Shown piece after piece: positions 44,841-58,190 of a stretch of 64,000 nt of DNA (the first letter of the stretch is position 1; every line of letters starts with the position of its first letter). The stretch lies in contig NC_072893.1 in assembly GCF_027943255.1 (NCBI RefSeq), positions 42,368,001 to 42,432,000 of the forward strand, given 5' to 3'. A program made the position numbers and the translations under genes. The stretch comes from Anastrepha obliqua (Eukaryota; Arthropoda; Insecta; Diptera; Tephritidae). The notes under the pieces are model-generated. The model was not told where the DNA came from. It was given only the letters and a program-made list of their open reading frames with translations, and did not search any database.

Positions 44841-47008
44841 TCAGGTATTATTTAGTTGTTTTAATAAGTCGTAACTTTGGTTAAGAAAATACGCAAACTT
44901 ATTCCCATGCCCAATATTAACAAATTATTTCAAATTACTTAAGAAAAAATAATTTGTAAAATTTTTTCCTACACAATTTTTTTTCTATATCTACAATAAA
45001 GAACTTTTTCAAATTTCATTGTTTCACTCAAAAAACTCTCAAAATATGCTACATTTTTTCAAAAAAAAAAATTTCGTTTAAATTTAATATCGCGGCAGCT
45101 GTTTATAAATGCACGCTTGACATCATTTTACTAAACGCTTCATTTTAATATAATGGTTTTTTTTTTTAATTTGTCTGTGTTAGATTATACAATTTGTTAT
45201 TTTTTTTATTTTTTACACCGCCATAGTTTAGCAATAATCTTTTTGATGGCTTTTGCGTCATTAGTTGCTAATAGTAATGTGGCGTAAACCGACCGCAATG
45301 GCGCTACCACAAACTGAAAGTTAAACAGTTTAGGGTATTAAAAAACAATAAAATAAAATTGAGCGAAAAAATGTGAAAAACATACTGAAATATGTACTAA
45401 AAAAATATCAAAAATCACGTCCATTTCAAATAGAAATTTTAAATTGTTGATCAGCCTTAATTCTGTTAAGCCTGTGGCTGATATTCTCAACAGCCATTAA
45501 CAGTTACAAATGATGCGTATACCAACAATAAACGACATTTTTACTACCTCAATTTTGGAGCCGCATTTCGCAGCATGCCAAAATAACGTATTTGAAATGC
45601 TAGCGCACTCCTCTCCAATTCTTAATCTCCTCAAAAATCTGCCTGTAATTCTATTGTCTTTTGAAAATCATTCAAATGGAAATGGATTTCTTTCAGAAGC
45701 ACCGCAAAATCTGTATGCGTGTCAATGGTGGTTTGTCGCTGCTGTTGCTTAGGCTGTGCCTGGAGTCCAACTCTTCCCATCTATTTAACGAAGTCTTTTT
45801 TTGTGATTAGATAAATAATGTTTTTTTTCTACTCTTTATCTCCTCTTTCTTTTCGCTTTTTGGTACACTTATTTTTCCTGTATTTATGGCTACTTTTCGC
45901 AGCGTGAATGAAGGCATTCAATAGGCCATAATTCACGGCTTAAAATATAGTCCTAACCGCGTATCTATCGCTGGCCGCGTTAAACGATTTCGAGCAGCTG
46001 GTAAAAAGTACTCATACGAGCGGGTGTGCGACGCAACTGACGAAAATAAAATCCAAACAAACAAAAGATAACACTGAATTTTTTCCGTTTCTCTATTGTA
46101 TTTTTTGTTGTGCCATTTATTGTTGCTAGCTATTTGAGCGAAAATTCAATTTGTACTAAATCGCGGATTGTTGCGGCTTTATTGCAAGTGAACCAGCAAA
46201 ACATCGCACACATAAAATGGATGAATAAACAAACAAAAACAAATTGCGGAGAAAAGGGGAACATCGAAGCTCAGCTACATAAGTAATGCCACTCGAACTC
46301 TTTATAAATATATTATTAACATTGTTTTTTTGGCCTTTGCTTCGCTTCAACCTTTCGATAATAGCTAAAAATTTGGTATTACATAAATTTTAAAATAATA
46401 AAAAAATTGTCTTTGCTTTCACCTCAAATTTTCGCTGATGGGTTCACCTCAGCGTTATTATCCTATTTTTGTAATATTTTTCGCAGTTTTTATTGATTTT
46501 ATTTATTGCTTTGTTTGCCAGTAAAGGTGTTGCATACACAGTGAGCCATAGGAAAAGTGAGCCCCGCAAGTTGTTAATCGAATCATTTTAAGACATTTTC
46601 TTTTTAAACATGGGAAAAATAAAGCTATTTTTTATTGCATAAATATTACTTTACAGTAGTTCACTTGGCATTTTATCTCCTTAATAAATATAAAAAAGTA
46701 ATGAAAACAAACAAACTTTAAAAATAGACTTCACAGTGAAAATGAGATTTTTTGAGATACAAATGTTTAAACACCAATTTCTAATTAGACAAGAAAAGAG
46801 TTTTTTAAATTTCATCGCTTTATTCCGACAGTGAAATTTTCAATTTGTGGGCAATGGAAAAAGTGCTCTCTTGCTGGTCCTACTCGACGATTTCAATGAG
46901 TTTAACAACATTTCGACGATTCGCCTACCAAAGCGAGCTTTTTATTTTGTATTCGTATTCTCGGAATGCAATCGTCGAAACCACTTCTTTGTTGTTGCAT
47001 CTGATACC
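44841..47008. other. No gene recognised
   Basis: AT-rich DNA with long T/A runs (45061-45072, 45162-45175). The short frames at 45510-45752 and 46156-46350 have no recognisable domain. The plus frame at 46847-47218 is mostly the antisense of the DD41D relic starting at 47009. Confidence 0.5.
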
Positions 47009-48665
<1,657 letters not shown>

Positions 48666-49845
48666 TTAAAAAGCCCTATTGGAAAAGTATCTGCAATCTG
48701 ATCGCCTTTTATGTGTACTTCATACCAAAAATTCATATCTTCAGCATCGATGAATGGCTTGCTTGGCGTCACTTCTGAACTTTTCTAGACAATAAATGCC
48801 TCAGCTCTCTCTGATTTCGTTTCATTTTTGCTCAGTGCTCAGCTTTTATTTCACTTTCCTCTGCACGTGCATACATACAAATAGCTTTGTGGGGACGTAC
48901 TTTTACTGTGACTCACTGTAACTACATACATATGCATGTATGTGTATATGTTTAGACATATGAAATTATTTTTTGATCCCTCCCACGCCTTGCTGGGGTA
49001 TTTTGTTAGACTTCCTGTTGCTATTGGATCTGTTGTTGGCGACGACAGATATTTACGGCTGCTCCCTGTTGCCTTCTATTTATTTGTGCGCCATAAAAAG
49101 TTAGAATGCCTCTAAAGCGTGTCTACAGCTGAGTCGCATTTTGGGGAAGCGCTAAAAATGCAATAAAAAGCGCAAATAACTTTGGCCGAAAAATGGCAAT
49201 ATTTCGGTTCTTTTTTGGTTATAAAAAAATTATTGCCATGTGCAGTGAATTGTTGCATGATGAAAAAGTTTACGACTTTAAAAAAAATCATATGAAAAAT
49301 TTCACGTATTACTCAATGCTATATGAAGGCAATTTTCCTTTTTCAAGTGACAAAGTGTGGAAGCGCAATTAAAGCTCTGTGGATTAGTGGAGAAAATATA
49401 TAGGCAACGAATGTATGGAGAATAGTTTATTTCATAGTAGCGATAACCCGCTCGCGTTGCTGTGCTGCTAATGCAATGCAAATAAGTTGTGTTTGATGTT
49501 TGAGGGAAGATTATTTCTGATGATGATTTCAATTTTATAAATTTCCCACTCAGTGAGAACAGTTAGTTCTTCGCTTTATTTAAAGGGGTGCGCAAATTTC
49601 ATATTCAAAATAATATTTTAAAATTTCTAAAATTTCAGAGCGTATATGAAGAAGTGAATGGTAGATAACACCGTGCAACATATTCGTGAATCAATATTTG
49701 TGAATCAATATATGCTGAAAGGGGCTCTAAGTAAAGCGTTTTTCAATAGGTGCGTTTCAACTTTTTTCCGATAGGGAGGGCGAACGACGCAATATTTTTT
49801 ATTTTTCGCTTGTCATTTGTAAACTTCATTAGTATACATTTCATC
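48666..49845. other. No gene recognised
   Basis: Spacer between DD41D copies H and G. ATG/TATG-rich microsatellite bits lie at about 48925-48955. No domain is seen. Confidence 0.5.
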
Positions 49846-49996
49846 ATGGAACGCTACACACTTGAACAATGATTGCAAATCGTGCAAATTTTTTATGAAA
49901 ATAATCGTTCTGTTGCTGTTGCTGTTTTTCCCAAAAATCATCTTCAGTGATGAAGCTCACTTTTGGCTCAATGGCTTTGTCAACAAGCAAAATATA

Positions 49997-50406
49997 AGTT
50001 AACGTGTCCCGCAGGACATCGTTTAAAAAATTAAAGTTGCGGGCCAACCACTTGGCCCGTTACGTTATACTTACTTTCTGCGTGCTATAATTAATTCTCC
50101 TTTTTTATTGTATGTATTGAACAATATATTTTATTATATTTGCTGAATAGAATCCCGATTGAATACCACTGGTACAAGACTGCTCGCGCAGCGCCACACA
50201 CAGAACCTTTTATACTTAAGCTAGCCTTATTCCTACCCTAACTCTGTTGACATAGCGATTCCCACGATGTTGTGCATTTCAGGTGAAGTTGCTGTCTGCT
50301 TGATGCTCGTGTGGATCACATTGCATTAAGCAGACGCACTGTCAGCATATTTCAATACACAGGTGTGCTTCTGCTGCAGGTGAGCGAGTTAACTGTGGTG
50401 TTAACT
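49997..50406 (-). repeat. 3' LTR of the errantivirus
   Basis: This 410-bp repeat matches the right LTR apart from two substitutions (near 50320 and 50333) and the guest element inserted in the right one. It abuts the polypurine tract on its high-coordinate side and the TATA target duplication on the other. Confidence 0.95.
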
Positions 50407-50417
50407 GCCCCCCCTCT
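50407..50417 (-). promoter_or_regulatory. Polypurine tract of the errantivirus
   Basis: On the minus strand the bases read AGAGGGGGGGC directly before the LTR start AGTTAAC. This is the expected primer site for plus-strand DNA synthesis in LTR retroelements. Confidence 0.85.
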
Positions 50418-51904
50418 AAATATCTGCGTCCCGCAGATTGACATGCGTATTCCGGGAATCGTCGGGTGTCTCCTTTGCGTAGGTAGCAACAGGCATCGGA
50501 ATGGTAGGTTGACGTATCGGAGGGAGGTCAAGGCTTGCTGTTATTTTTCTCCAAATCCAGTAGGAGACCACGGCCAATATGCAAATAAAAAAGGCGTCAA
50601 CAGCCAAAGAGACATGGAATCTCTGGCCCAGTTTGCCCAGATGGTTGATATTCGTCATGCTCAACTCGTGAACGTATTCTAGACTTGGTTTAAATCCTTG
50701 GCTTTTCACATTGGTAACCGCTGCTGGCAATACCTGCGAGCTCTGCGATGCTCTGTTAGAAAAGGTTTCGTTCTTCACCCAAAATGTCTCATTGCTAAAC
50801 TGGATGAGGAACGTGCCGTTAAGGACGCTCTTGCGATTATCATTACGAACAGTCCCCTGAAAGTTGGTTAGAAATAATGTATATTACCTTCACTAATTAA
50901 TTCGATAGTTTCTCCATTTTCAGGTTCGAAGTGGCATTCAGCATCACCCCCCTTAATTAGACGTGCCAGGCATCCATCTTCGGGTAATCTTTGCAGATGG
51001 CTCATCTCGCAGATCGTTGAATTTTTGATCGAAGGACATTCACTTATTATGCCGTACGTTTCTTCCTTGCTGACCAACATTTTCGTGTAGTTTGCCACTA
51101 CCCTCATACCTGCATGAACCGCAGCTCTTGTCACTAGAAAGCGAAATTCATCTGTTCTGACCTTAGGGATCGCGAGTACATAAAGCAGCAGAGAGCCGTT
51201 TGAAAATAAGGAGGGCTTCGCATATTCAATTGCCTCAATGGCATTTTGATAGGGTAAAGCCTCTTCTTCAGAAATTAACTGATGTAACTCAACCGGGTTT
51301 AAGAAGTTGGTGTTGACTATGCCTGACTTTGCCATTTGACATGCGCGTACTACCTCACTTATTTCTTCCTTGAGGATCTGTATACGGTTAAGCAGTACGG
51401 TTTCAGCAGCCGTAGTGCCAACCTCTTTCCCAATGGTGTTCACGTAACGTGTCATCTGATTGATCTGGTTCATAGATTCCCGAGTGGCATTGAAGAGTTC
51501 CTCATTTATTTTAAATTGGTGGTTGTTGTTTGCGATTACATCATCCTGACTTCTAAGGATTGTGTCCCAGTCTGTTGCATCAGGCGAGCCGGCAACCCAT
51601 TTCCAGGCCGATCCAAGCCAATTGATTGACCGGATTTTACGGAGTTTAGTGGCCCAAAGTTCGGCGAGGCGTTGACTAATGTGGTTCAAGTTGTATGCCG
51701 CAAAGGATTTTGCGACATCGTTCTTCATGTCTTCTGCAGCCGTTTCGAATTTCCTCAATGCTTCACTGAAGAGATTCAAATCAATCTTATGTATCAATTT
51801 AAAGTGGCCATTTACTATCCAGCCTTGACCTTGATTTATCGCTACCAATGGGACATCGTAGCCGAAGATGTTGAATCCGCAAACGCAGGGGATTACGAGT
51901 AATC
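50416..51904 (-). pseudogene. env: errantivirus env gene, one frame break
   Basis: The first open part (51848-50868, extending in frame to about 51900 without an ATG, so a spliced start is likely) is a retroviral-type envelope glycoprotein of the insect gypsy group. It has an R-K-I-R cleavage-like site at residues 70-73 of that frame, followed by a hydrophobic stretch, and NXT/NXS glycosylation sites. A 1-nt frame break lies near 50870. The second part (50778-50416) has a membrane-spanning segment (about residues 54-75) and a short cytoplasmic tail. Known family role: env allows extracellular spread. As broken here it is not expected to yield a full protein. Confidence 0.85.
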
Positions 51905-52318
51905 TAGCTTGATAAAATTTTCAATAAAAATTTACAAATTTTCTTAGTGTGGCAACAAAGTAACATAACAAAAATCGGTAACTTCTTGTTTCAGCCTTAA
52001 GTTAATATTGCCAGTTGCGCGTGTTCCTTTCTTGAAAGCAACTTGTTCCTAATCGAATATCTTTCGAAAGGAAAAGGGAGAAAAAGCATTTCATCGTTTA
52101 TATTAAAACAAGTGGCTTTTAGGAAAAGAGGAGCGTTACAGATATGGCAAAAAAAAATTTTTTTTTTTTTACAATTTACAACGCCTTACATTATTTGAAT
52201 ATATTTGGCGTGTTTTTTTTTCTTTTTTCTGTCTTTTTTCCTTAACAGTTTTTTTCTCTTTTTTCTTAAATATAAAAAATTGTTTCATATAAAAATATTT
52301 GTTTTTCTTCTTTTTTTT
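51905..52318. other. A/T-rich gap where pol is absent
   Basis: Only homopolymer-like T and A runs and short unassigned text occur between gag and env. No protease, reverse transcriptase, RNase H or integrase motif can be read. A deletion removed about 3 kb relative to a normal errantivirus. Confidence 0.8.
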
Positions 52319-53204
52319 TTAAAGGGTTTTAATTATCACCCCATTTTTTGTACGAGCCAGCGAAGGAAAAAATCCGTCAAAAAAGGAAAGGAAAGATCTA
52401 ATTACCGCTCCATGCACAGGTTGATTCCTGAAATTCAAATTTTGTATGTCCAAACAAGTCGTGTACGCCTCAGGCAGCGATCGCGGTTTGTGGACTATTA
52501 TCATACGAGAAAGGTCGCCATTTAACCCTCTTATGAAGACATCCAGCGCTCGATTCCGGTACGTTTCCATTAAAGCACCCACAGTTTCCGCAGAATAATT
52601 CTCGGTTTTTAATTTGTTAATTATTAGAGAAAATTGATGGTTTACGCGGGCATAAAATTCGTCTAACCTGAGACCACCTTGCGTAAACTGGCCCAGTTGA
52701 TGCTCCAAGGTGCGTATGTCCCTTTTATCTGCATAATGTAGCGACAGGCAGTTTTTTATCCCTGGCCAGTCGACCTCGGAAATATTGTGTGAAATTAGAG
52801 CAGAGTCAGCGTTTCCCCTAACTTTCCCCCTAATGCTTTTAAGGATGGCCCTATTTAGATAGGGGTCTTGCCTTGATGATTTTATAATCATCAAGGATTC
52901 CCTCCACTGATGTCACCCAGGACACTGTTTGGGAAGGGTTTCCCTCAAACACCTGAAGATCCCTAACTGAATCCGGTAATCTACCAATCTCCCTTAAGTC
53001 GTCCTCATTCACCGGCCCCTGTAGAGGAATTTCAATTGGTGCTGCCACGGGTCCCCCCACGGACGCTGCCTCAAGCTGGCGAATGCGGTATTCGGCTTTT
53101 TTCAGCTCAGCCATGAGCGCACCCACAGAACCATTTAGCTCAGTAACCGATTGGGCTAAGGAATCCATAATTAAGTAAATTGACTCACCGACTTTTGTTC
53201 TCAC
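52319..53204 (-). pseudogene. gag: errantivirus gag, one frame break
   Basis: Two overlapping frames (53204-52851 and 52894-52319) together cover the errantivirus Gag capsid region. Recognisable patterns are LPDSVRDLQVFEGNP, HYADKRDIRTLEHQLGQ and VFIRGLNGDLSRM. A 1-nt frame break lies at about 52855-52870. The last 30 residues after NLNFRN turn to low-complexity text, so the nucleocapsid end is lost with pol. Family role: forms the core particle around the RNA. Confidence 0.88.
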
Positions 53205-55051
53205 TCCTTTTCAAACCTTTTCCTTCTCCTTCGCTGCTTCTGTCACTTGTTATTCTCTTCCGCTTATTTCTATCGCACTTGTTGCTTTGCTTAATTCAAC
53301 TCACAGGCTGATTGATTGCATCGAGATATCCAAAATGTTGAGCTAGAAATGCGGAAAGTTTTAGTATTTTGTAAAAAATTTTTTTTATTTTTATTTTTTT
53401 TTTTATTTATTTTTTTTTTTTTATTGGTTAAGGTCACGGAAGGGACGCGGGAACCCTTTTTAGTCGTCCTACAATCAGATTGCAGGCAACCTACTTAGGA
53501 CGCTTCCTTCACACGATTCTCGGAAGCCTAAACAACCTCTAATTTAGCTGCCAGAGGCCAGAAATAGTTGGCGTGTTCCCATGTGAACGACAACGTGCAC
53601 CCAGATAGGGCGTATCCAGTCCACTGGCTGCAGCTGCTTTATCATGCCGAGATCGTTGACGTTACCCAATTTACTTATGAACATGGCTGTAATTACACCG
53701 GCCAATTAACATTTTTCCTCTTTTTTTTTGATATTTACGAATCCGGGCAAGGAGTCGAACCTTGTGCCAATGGCACCCACCAATTCGCCACAGATTTAAA
53801 ATATGTAATTTTTCTCAAGCATCTTTTTGTATTCTTTTTTATTCTTTTTATATTCTTTCCTTCTGACGAGGAGTCGAACCTTGCACTATGAATGTATCAC
53901 GATGCCCACCAATTTGTCAGGGATTTTAATACGATTCTCTGCGTAATTATCTTAATTTTTTTTATTTTTGCAACCTTTTTATAAAATAAGGCATTTAGTT
54001 AATTAACAAGTACTTGGCCCCATGCAATCTCCAATGTGGAAGGTGTAGCATGACTACTATTGCGGGCACACAAGACTGTAACCGACCGACATTATAGTCG
54101 CAAGAGTCCGTCCTAGTAGGCGTAGGCATACGGCCTCCTGTGGCAATTCTAATGTCACCGAGCGCAGACGAAAAATTGCTGTGGTGCAGTAACAAGTAAC
54201 ATTTTGTTTTATTTCCTTGACAAATTTTAGCCATCTTCTTTTATCCTCGTGAGTAAATTGCCAGGAGGGTCCCCCCGTAGGTAGTGAATCGCTGAGCAAT
54301 ATCCTCCGAGTTTTATATTTATTTATTGCAGTAGTGCAGTTATAAGTAATGTTTTATTTAGTTCACAAATTTTAGAAATTTCCTTTCATTCTCGTGAGTA
54401 AATTGCCAGGAGGGTCCCCCCGTAGGTGGTGAATCGCTGAGCAATTTACTTCGAGATTCATATTTATTTTATAATTAATATTTTTTTTTTTTTTTTTATT
54501 TGAGCATTCACCCTTCACTGCACCTCACAAAATTATTGTCGCACTCCACTCCATTTTGCTGGATATTCGCTTACTAAACAAGGGAATCCTTTGTGAAGCT
54601 CACATTGCGGCTGTTATTTTGCACAAGTGCGGCTTTACATTGTGGAAGGGCATTTTCAAGTGATTGTTCGTTTTGCGCCGTGAGCCGTCGAGAATTTTTT
54701 TCAAACACTTAATTTGATTTGAATTTATTTCAAATTCAGTTTTAATTTCAGTTTATTTGGTTAACTCCGTTTTTTAATTTATTTATTAAATTTAATTTCA
54801 TTTGAACTTAATTTATTTTGTGTTAATTTACATTAAAAAATTTAGCTATGATCCCAATTTTGGTTTCTTGTCTAATTTTAATTTAATTTTAGTTACAATT
54901 TGATTTATTTTATTTTATCAGGTTAAATTTTATTTAAAATTTTTTTTTTTATGACACGGCGCACTCACTTTTTTATTTTCACTTCCACTATACCATAAGG
55001 ACTCCCTTGCGGAGATCCTTGTTAGGTACCCCATCTTTTGAAAAAAGAGGG
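53205..55051 (-). other. errantivirus 5' leader with tandem repeats
   Basis: A long untranslated region follows the primer-binding site. Two tandem units of about 147 bp, roughly 54178-54325 and 54326-54475, share GTGAGTAAATTGCCAGGAGG, GTCCCCCCGTAGGT and GTGAATCGCTGAGCAAT. Another pair of similar segments containing GGAGTCGAACCTTG lies at 53754 and 53872. Homopolymer T/A runs are abundant. No gene is expected here. Confidence 0.75.
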
Positions 55052-55069
55052 GTCCCTGCTCGGGCGCCA
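55052..55069 (-). promoter_or_regulatory. tRNA-Lys primer-binding site
   Basis: On the plus strand these bases read GTCCCTGCTCGGGCGCCA, which matches the 3' end of tRNA-Lys (from memory, GTCCCTGTTCGGGCGCCA) except for one base. It lies directly beside the LTR edge, as expected for the primer of minus-strand DNA synthesis. Confidence 0.88.
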
Positions 55070-56016
55070 GTTAACGTGTCCCGCAGGACATCGTTTAAAA
55101 AATTAAAGTTGCGGGCCAACCACTTGGCCCGTTACGTTATACAGGGTTGGCCATATTAAACTGACCCATGTGATTATTAAAAAAATATGGAAAAAGAAAC
55201 ATTTTTTTGTGTTTCATTGTGAAAAACATTTAATTTAGTTCAAGGAGATTCGTTTACATCACTTTTTCAATATGATATCGCGCAAGTGGTCGCCCTTAGC
55301 ACGTATTTGGATATGTACAGGGTTGGCCATCTTAAACTGACCCATGTGATTATTAAAAAAATATGGAAAAAGAAACATTTTTTTGTGTTTCATTGTGAAA
55401 AACATTTAATTTAGTTCAAGGAGATTCGTTTACATCACTTTTTGAATATGATATCGCGCAAGTGGTCGCCCTTAGCTCGTATAGCGTAATGTGCCCGTTT
55501 TTCGGCGTTTTCCATAGTTTTGGCCAGCGTCTCGGCCGATATGGCGGCTATTTCCCGTCGGATATTGGCCTTAAGTGCGCCTAGTGTCTTTGGCTTGTTG
55601 ACGTAAACCTTAGATTTCAAATTACAGTAAAAAGTTATAGGGTTACTCAATGGGTCAGTTTAATATGGCCAACCCTGTACTTACTTTCTGCGTGCTATAA
55701 TTAATTCTCCTTTTTTATTGTATGTATTGAACAATATATTTTATTATATTTGCTGAATAGAATCCCGATTGAATACCACTGGTACAAGACTGCTCGCGCA
55801 GCGCCACACACAGAACCTTTTATACTTAAGCTAGCCTTATTCCTACCCTAACTCTGTTGACATAGCGATTCCCACGATGTTGTGCATTTCAGGTGAAGTT
55901 GCTGTCTGCTTGATGCTCGTGTGGATCACATTGCATTAAACAGACGCACTGTTAGCATATTTCAATACACAGGTGTGCTTCTGCTGCAGGTGAGCGAGTT
56001 AACTGTGGTGTTAACT
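55069..56016 (-). repeat. 5' LTR of the errantivirus, carrying a guest element
   Basis: Without the guest at 55142-55677 (and its TA duplication) this LTR is 410 bp, equal in length to the other LTR. Transcription would start in it on the minus strand. A TATA-like element is not confidently placed. Confidence 0.93.
55142..55677 (-). mobile_element. DD41D miniature element in the LTR, with an internal extra terminus
   Basis: The ends read inward as CAGGGTTGGCCATATTAAAC on both sides and the match continues to about 28 bp. TA flanks it (55140-55141, 55678-55679). The minus frame at 55435-55650 gives LKSKVYVNKPKTLGALKANI and HLRDIIFKK, the C-terminus of a DD41D transposase. A second terminus, CAGGGTTGGCCATCTTAAAC at 55318 preceded by TA, repeats the first 174 bp with about three substitutions. 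This suggests an element inserted into a like element. Confidence 0.9.
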
Positions 56017-56584
56017 TATATGTTACTGGGCAGAAAGCAATCCACACGTGATTCATGAGGCACCGTTGCATCCCGAAAAAATCACTGTTTGGTGCGGTTT
56101 ACATGCCGGCGGCGTAATTGGCCCATATTTTTTCGTTGACGAGAACGATCGCCACGTTACTGTGAATGGAAATCGATACCGCGACATGATAAACGATTAT
56201 TTTTGGCCACAATTGAATGGTATGGACTTAGACGACATGTGGTTTCAACAGGAAGGGGCCACAAGCCACACAGCACACGCTACAATTGATTTGTTGAAGA
56301 GTAAGTTCGATGAGCGCATTATTTCCAGAAATGGACCGGTCGAATGGCCGCCGCGCTCGTGTGATTTGATGCCTCTAGACTATTTTCTTTAGGGTTATGT
56401 GAAGTCATTGGTCTACAGTAACAAGCCGGCGACGATTTGTGAGCTCAGAGCCAATATTGAACGCGAAATTGCTGGAATTTCGGCCGATTTATGCAAAAGA
56501 GTGGTCGAAAATTGGGTTCAACGATAGGACTTCGTAAAACGTGCACGCGGTAGTCATGCAAAAGAAATTGAATTTCATACTTAA

Positions 56585-56849
56585 ATGTATATGTTCAAAC
56601 TCAATAATAAACAAAAAATTAGTTAAAAAAGTTAAACCGTTTGTGTTTTATTCAAAAAATTTGATTTTTGAGAATTTTCTTTCCTGGAAATCCGCGTTTA
56701 TCCCACATAAAAAAATCGAGCTTCGAGGACTCGGTATATCGAAGAAAATGTCTGTGGCCCTTTTACCCATAGCATTTAACAAAGTCAGTTCCATAATTTC
56801 TTCTACCCCAGCATGAACACCGATAATAATGTCCTTCTCGAAATCTCTC
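56585..56849. other. Tail of DD41D copy G and unassigned DNA
   Basis: AT-rich DNA following the DD41D stop codon. The terminal repeat of copy G probably lies here, but I cannot match it to the left end. Confidence 0.4.
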
Positions 56850-57140
56850 TTGCCAACAAATGATACTTTGGACTAAGTAGGCAATTGAGTAGTAAAGTCC
56901 TCCCTCGACAAACAAAACTAAAACTCTACAAAGCACTCACCATGCCCATCCTAACGTATGGTGCAGAAGCGTGGACGATGACAACATCCGATGAAGCGAC
57001 GCTTGGAGTGCTTGAGAGAAAGATTCTGTGGAAGATTTTTGAACTTTTGCACGTTATCGCCGGCAAATATCGCAGTATTCGATGCGAGACCAGCTAATTG
57101 TAGCAGAGGGAAAGGAAGTCCTTCAGCTGCTAAGTGGTTA
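56850..57140 (+). pseudogene. RTE-like LINE (family A), short open fragment
   Basis: An open stretch through 57097 reads CYFGLSRQLSSKVLPRQTKL, LYKALTMPILTYGAEAWTM and GVLERKILWKIFELLHV. It is the same region as 8890-9385 but without stops up to the TAA at 57097. It lacks the final GRP-x-RW part in frame. It is truncated on both sides. Confidence 0.82.
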
Positions 57141-58190
57141 TGTGGATAAATTCATGGAAATCGTCGAATTTGATCGGCATGTGAGCGCTTACTCCATTGC
57201 TCGAGAAAAGAAGACAAACTACCAGATCCTTTGGAGGTATTAAGTAGAAGATCGATGCATGAGTTAACACAAGAGATGACGTAAGAGAAGATTTTGGTCT
57301 TAATTGACGGATGCTGAATCATACCGAAGTCGACCTACCGATGGTAATGGGCGTGGAAAAACTTAAAAAGCTTAAAATGACCGAGGTCAAATCGCGACAA
57401 AATCACAACCAAAACACCGTGAGATGGCTGAAAGGAGTACAAAATCCGATTTCAGGCGTAAGAAGGTTTTGCTGTGAGAGAGAAAGAATATATATCTAAA
57501 TAAATTCACAACATTTGCAGAGAATACAAATAGCCAAAATTTAAAAATAAATTTACCTTCATCGTTCGACATATTGGCAACCCTTACTTTTACGATAGAT
57601 AGTTGCATTGTGTGCGGACAAGCCACTAACGATACGACCCGTGTGCGGAGGCCCTAACTGCGTTAATTCCTAAACATTCTTCAAATTGAATCTGCCTTGT
57701 GAATACCTAGCAGCGACGTTGAAATAAAATTTGTTTCGGCATAAGTGTCTTGCTTTACCTCATAACACTGCTTACATACTATTCACAATAGAGCAAGCGC
57801 ATCCAACTTTACACTAAACACCAATCGGTTTTTTTTACAGACGGGGACAAATTTGTTTCTTTTGTTTCTTGAAGGTAAATTAGTTAAAAAAATTAGATAA
57901 ATTAGATAAAAAATTAATAAACAGAGCATTGTGACTGATGCCCGTAATAAAATAATACAAAATACTAATTGTCAAATATCAGACGCTCAACACCAAATAA
58001 TCAACCGAAAATGGATGGATTTATGATGGTAAATTCTATAAAATATGTATAGCTCTTTCTCCTTTTCCTCTGCGTTATATCTTTTTTCTCACTCGCGGAA
58101 CGAAAATGCCCAAAACGTTGCATGGTCTTGAAATTTTACTCCCCATTCACGCTCGTCCAGAAGTTTCACTTCAAAAACTATTTCGAATTA
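57141..58190. other. Mostly unassigned; possible mariner scrap at 57150-57235
   Basis: The text EIVEFDRHVSAYSIA at about 57158-57202 resembles the HVSIRSISEELG region of the mariner at 38002-39280, and could be a short helix-turn-helix remnant. The remainder has no gene. A/T-rich runs lie at 57880-57960. Confidence 0.35.

Larger units (their letters stand above)
49997..56016 (-). mobile_element. gypsy-type errantivirus with env, pol missing
   Basis: Two LTRs start and end AGTTAAC/GTTAACT. TATA duplications lie at 49993-49996 and 56017-56020, matching the TATA-type targets of errantiviruses. The retroviral order on the minus strand is: LTR (55069-56016), primer-binding site, long leader, gag (53204-52319), a 415-bp A/T-rich gap, env (51904-50416), polypurine tract, LTR (49997-50406). 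Protease, reverse transcriptase, RNase H and integrase are not present, so it could only move using enzymes supplied in trans. The LTRs differ at 2 of about 410 positions, so the insertion is young. Confidence 0.95.
49846..56584 (+). pseudogene. DD41D transposase copy G, split by an errantivirus
   Basis: The ATG at 49846 gives MERYTLEQ, then a TGA (49870-49872), LQIVQIFYENNRSVAVAV joined directly to KIIFSDEAHFWLNGFVNKQ (helix-turn-helix lost). The errantivirus interrupts at 49997 and the frame resumes at 56021 with CYWAESNPHVIHE, GGVIGPYFFVDEN, MWFQQEGATSHTA and LMPLDYFL. The second catalytic Asp is Glu here (QQEG). A TAG replaces Trp after DYFL. The end is HAKEIEFHT with TAA at 56582-56584. 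Confidence 0.88.

Noticed and set aside
52205..53498. Plus-strand frames rich in Phe/Leu
   Set aside because: Translations of T-runs in the errantivirus gap and leader.
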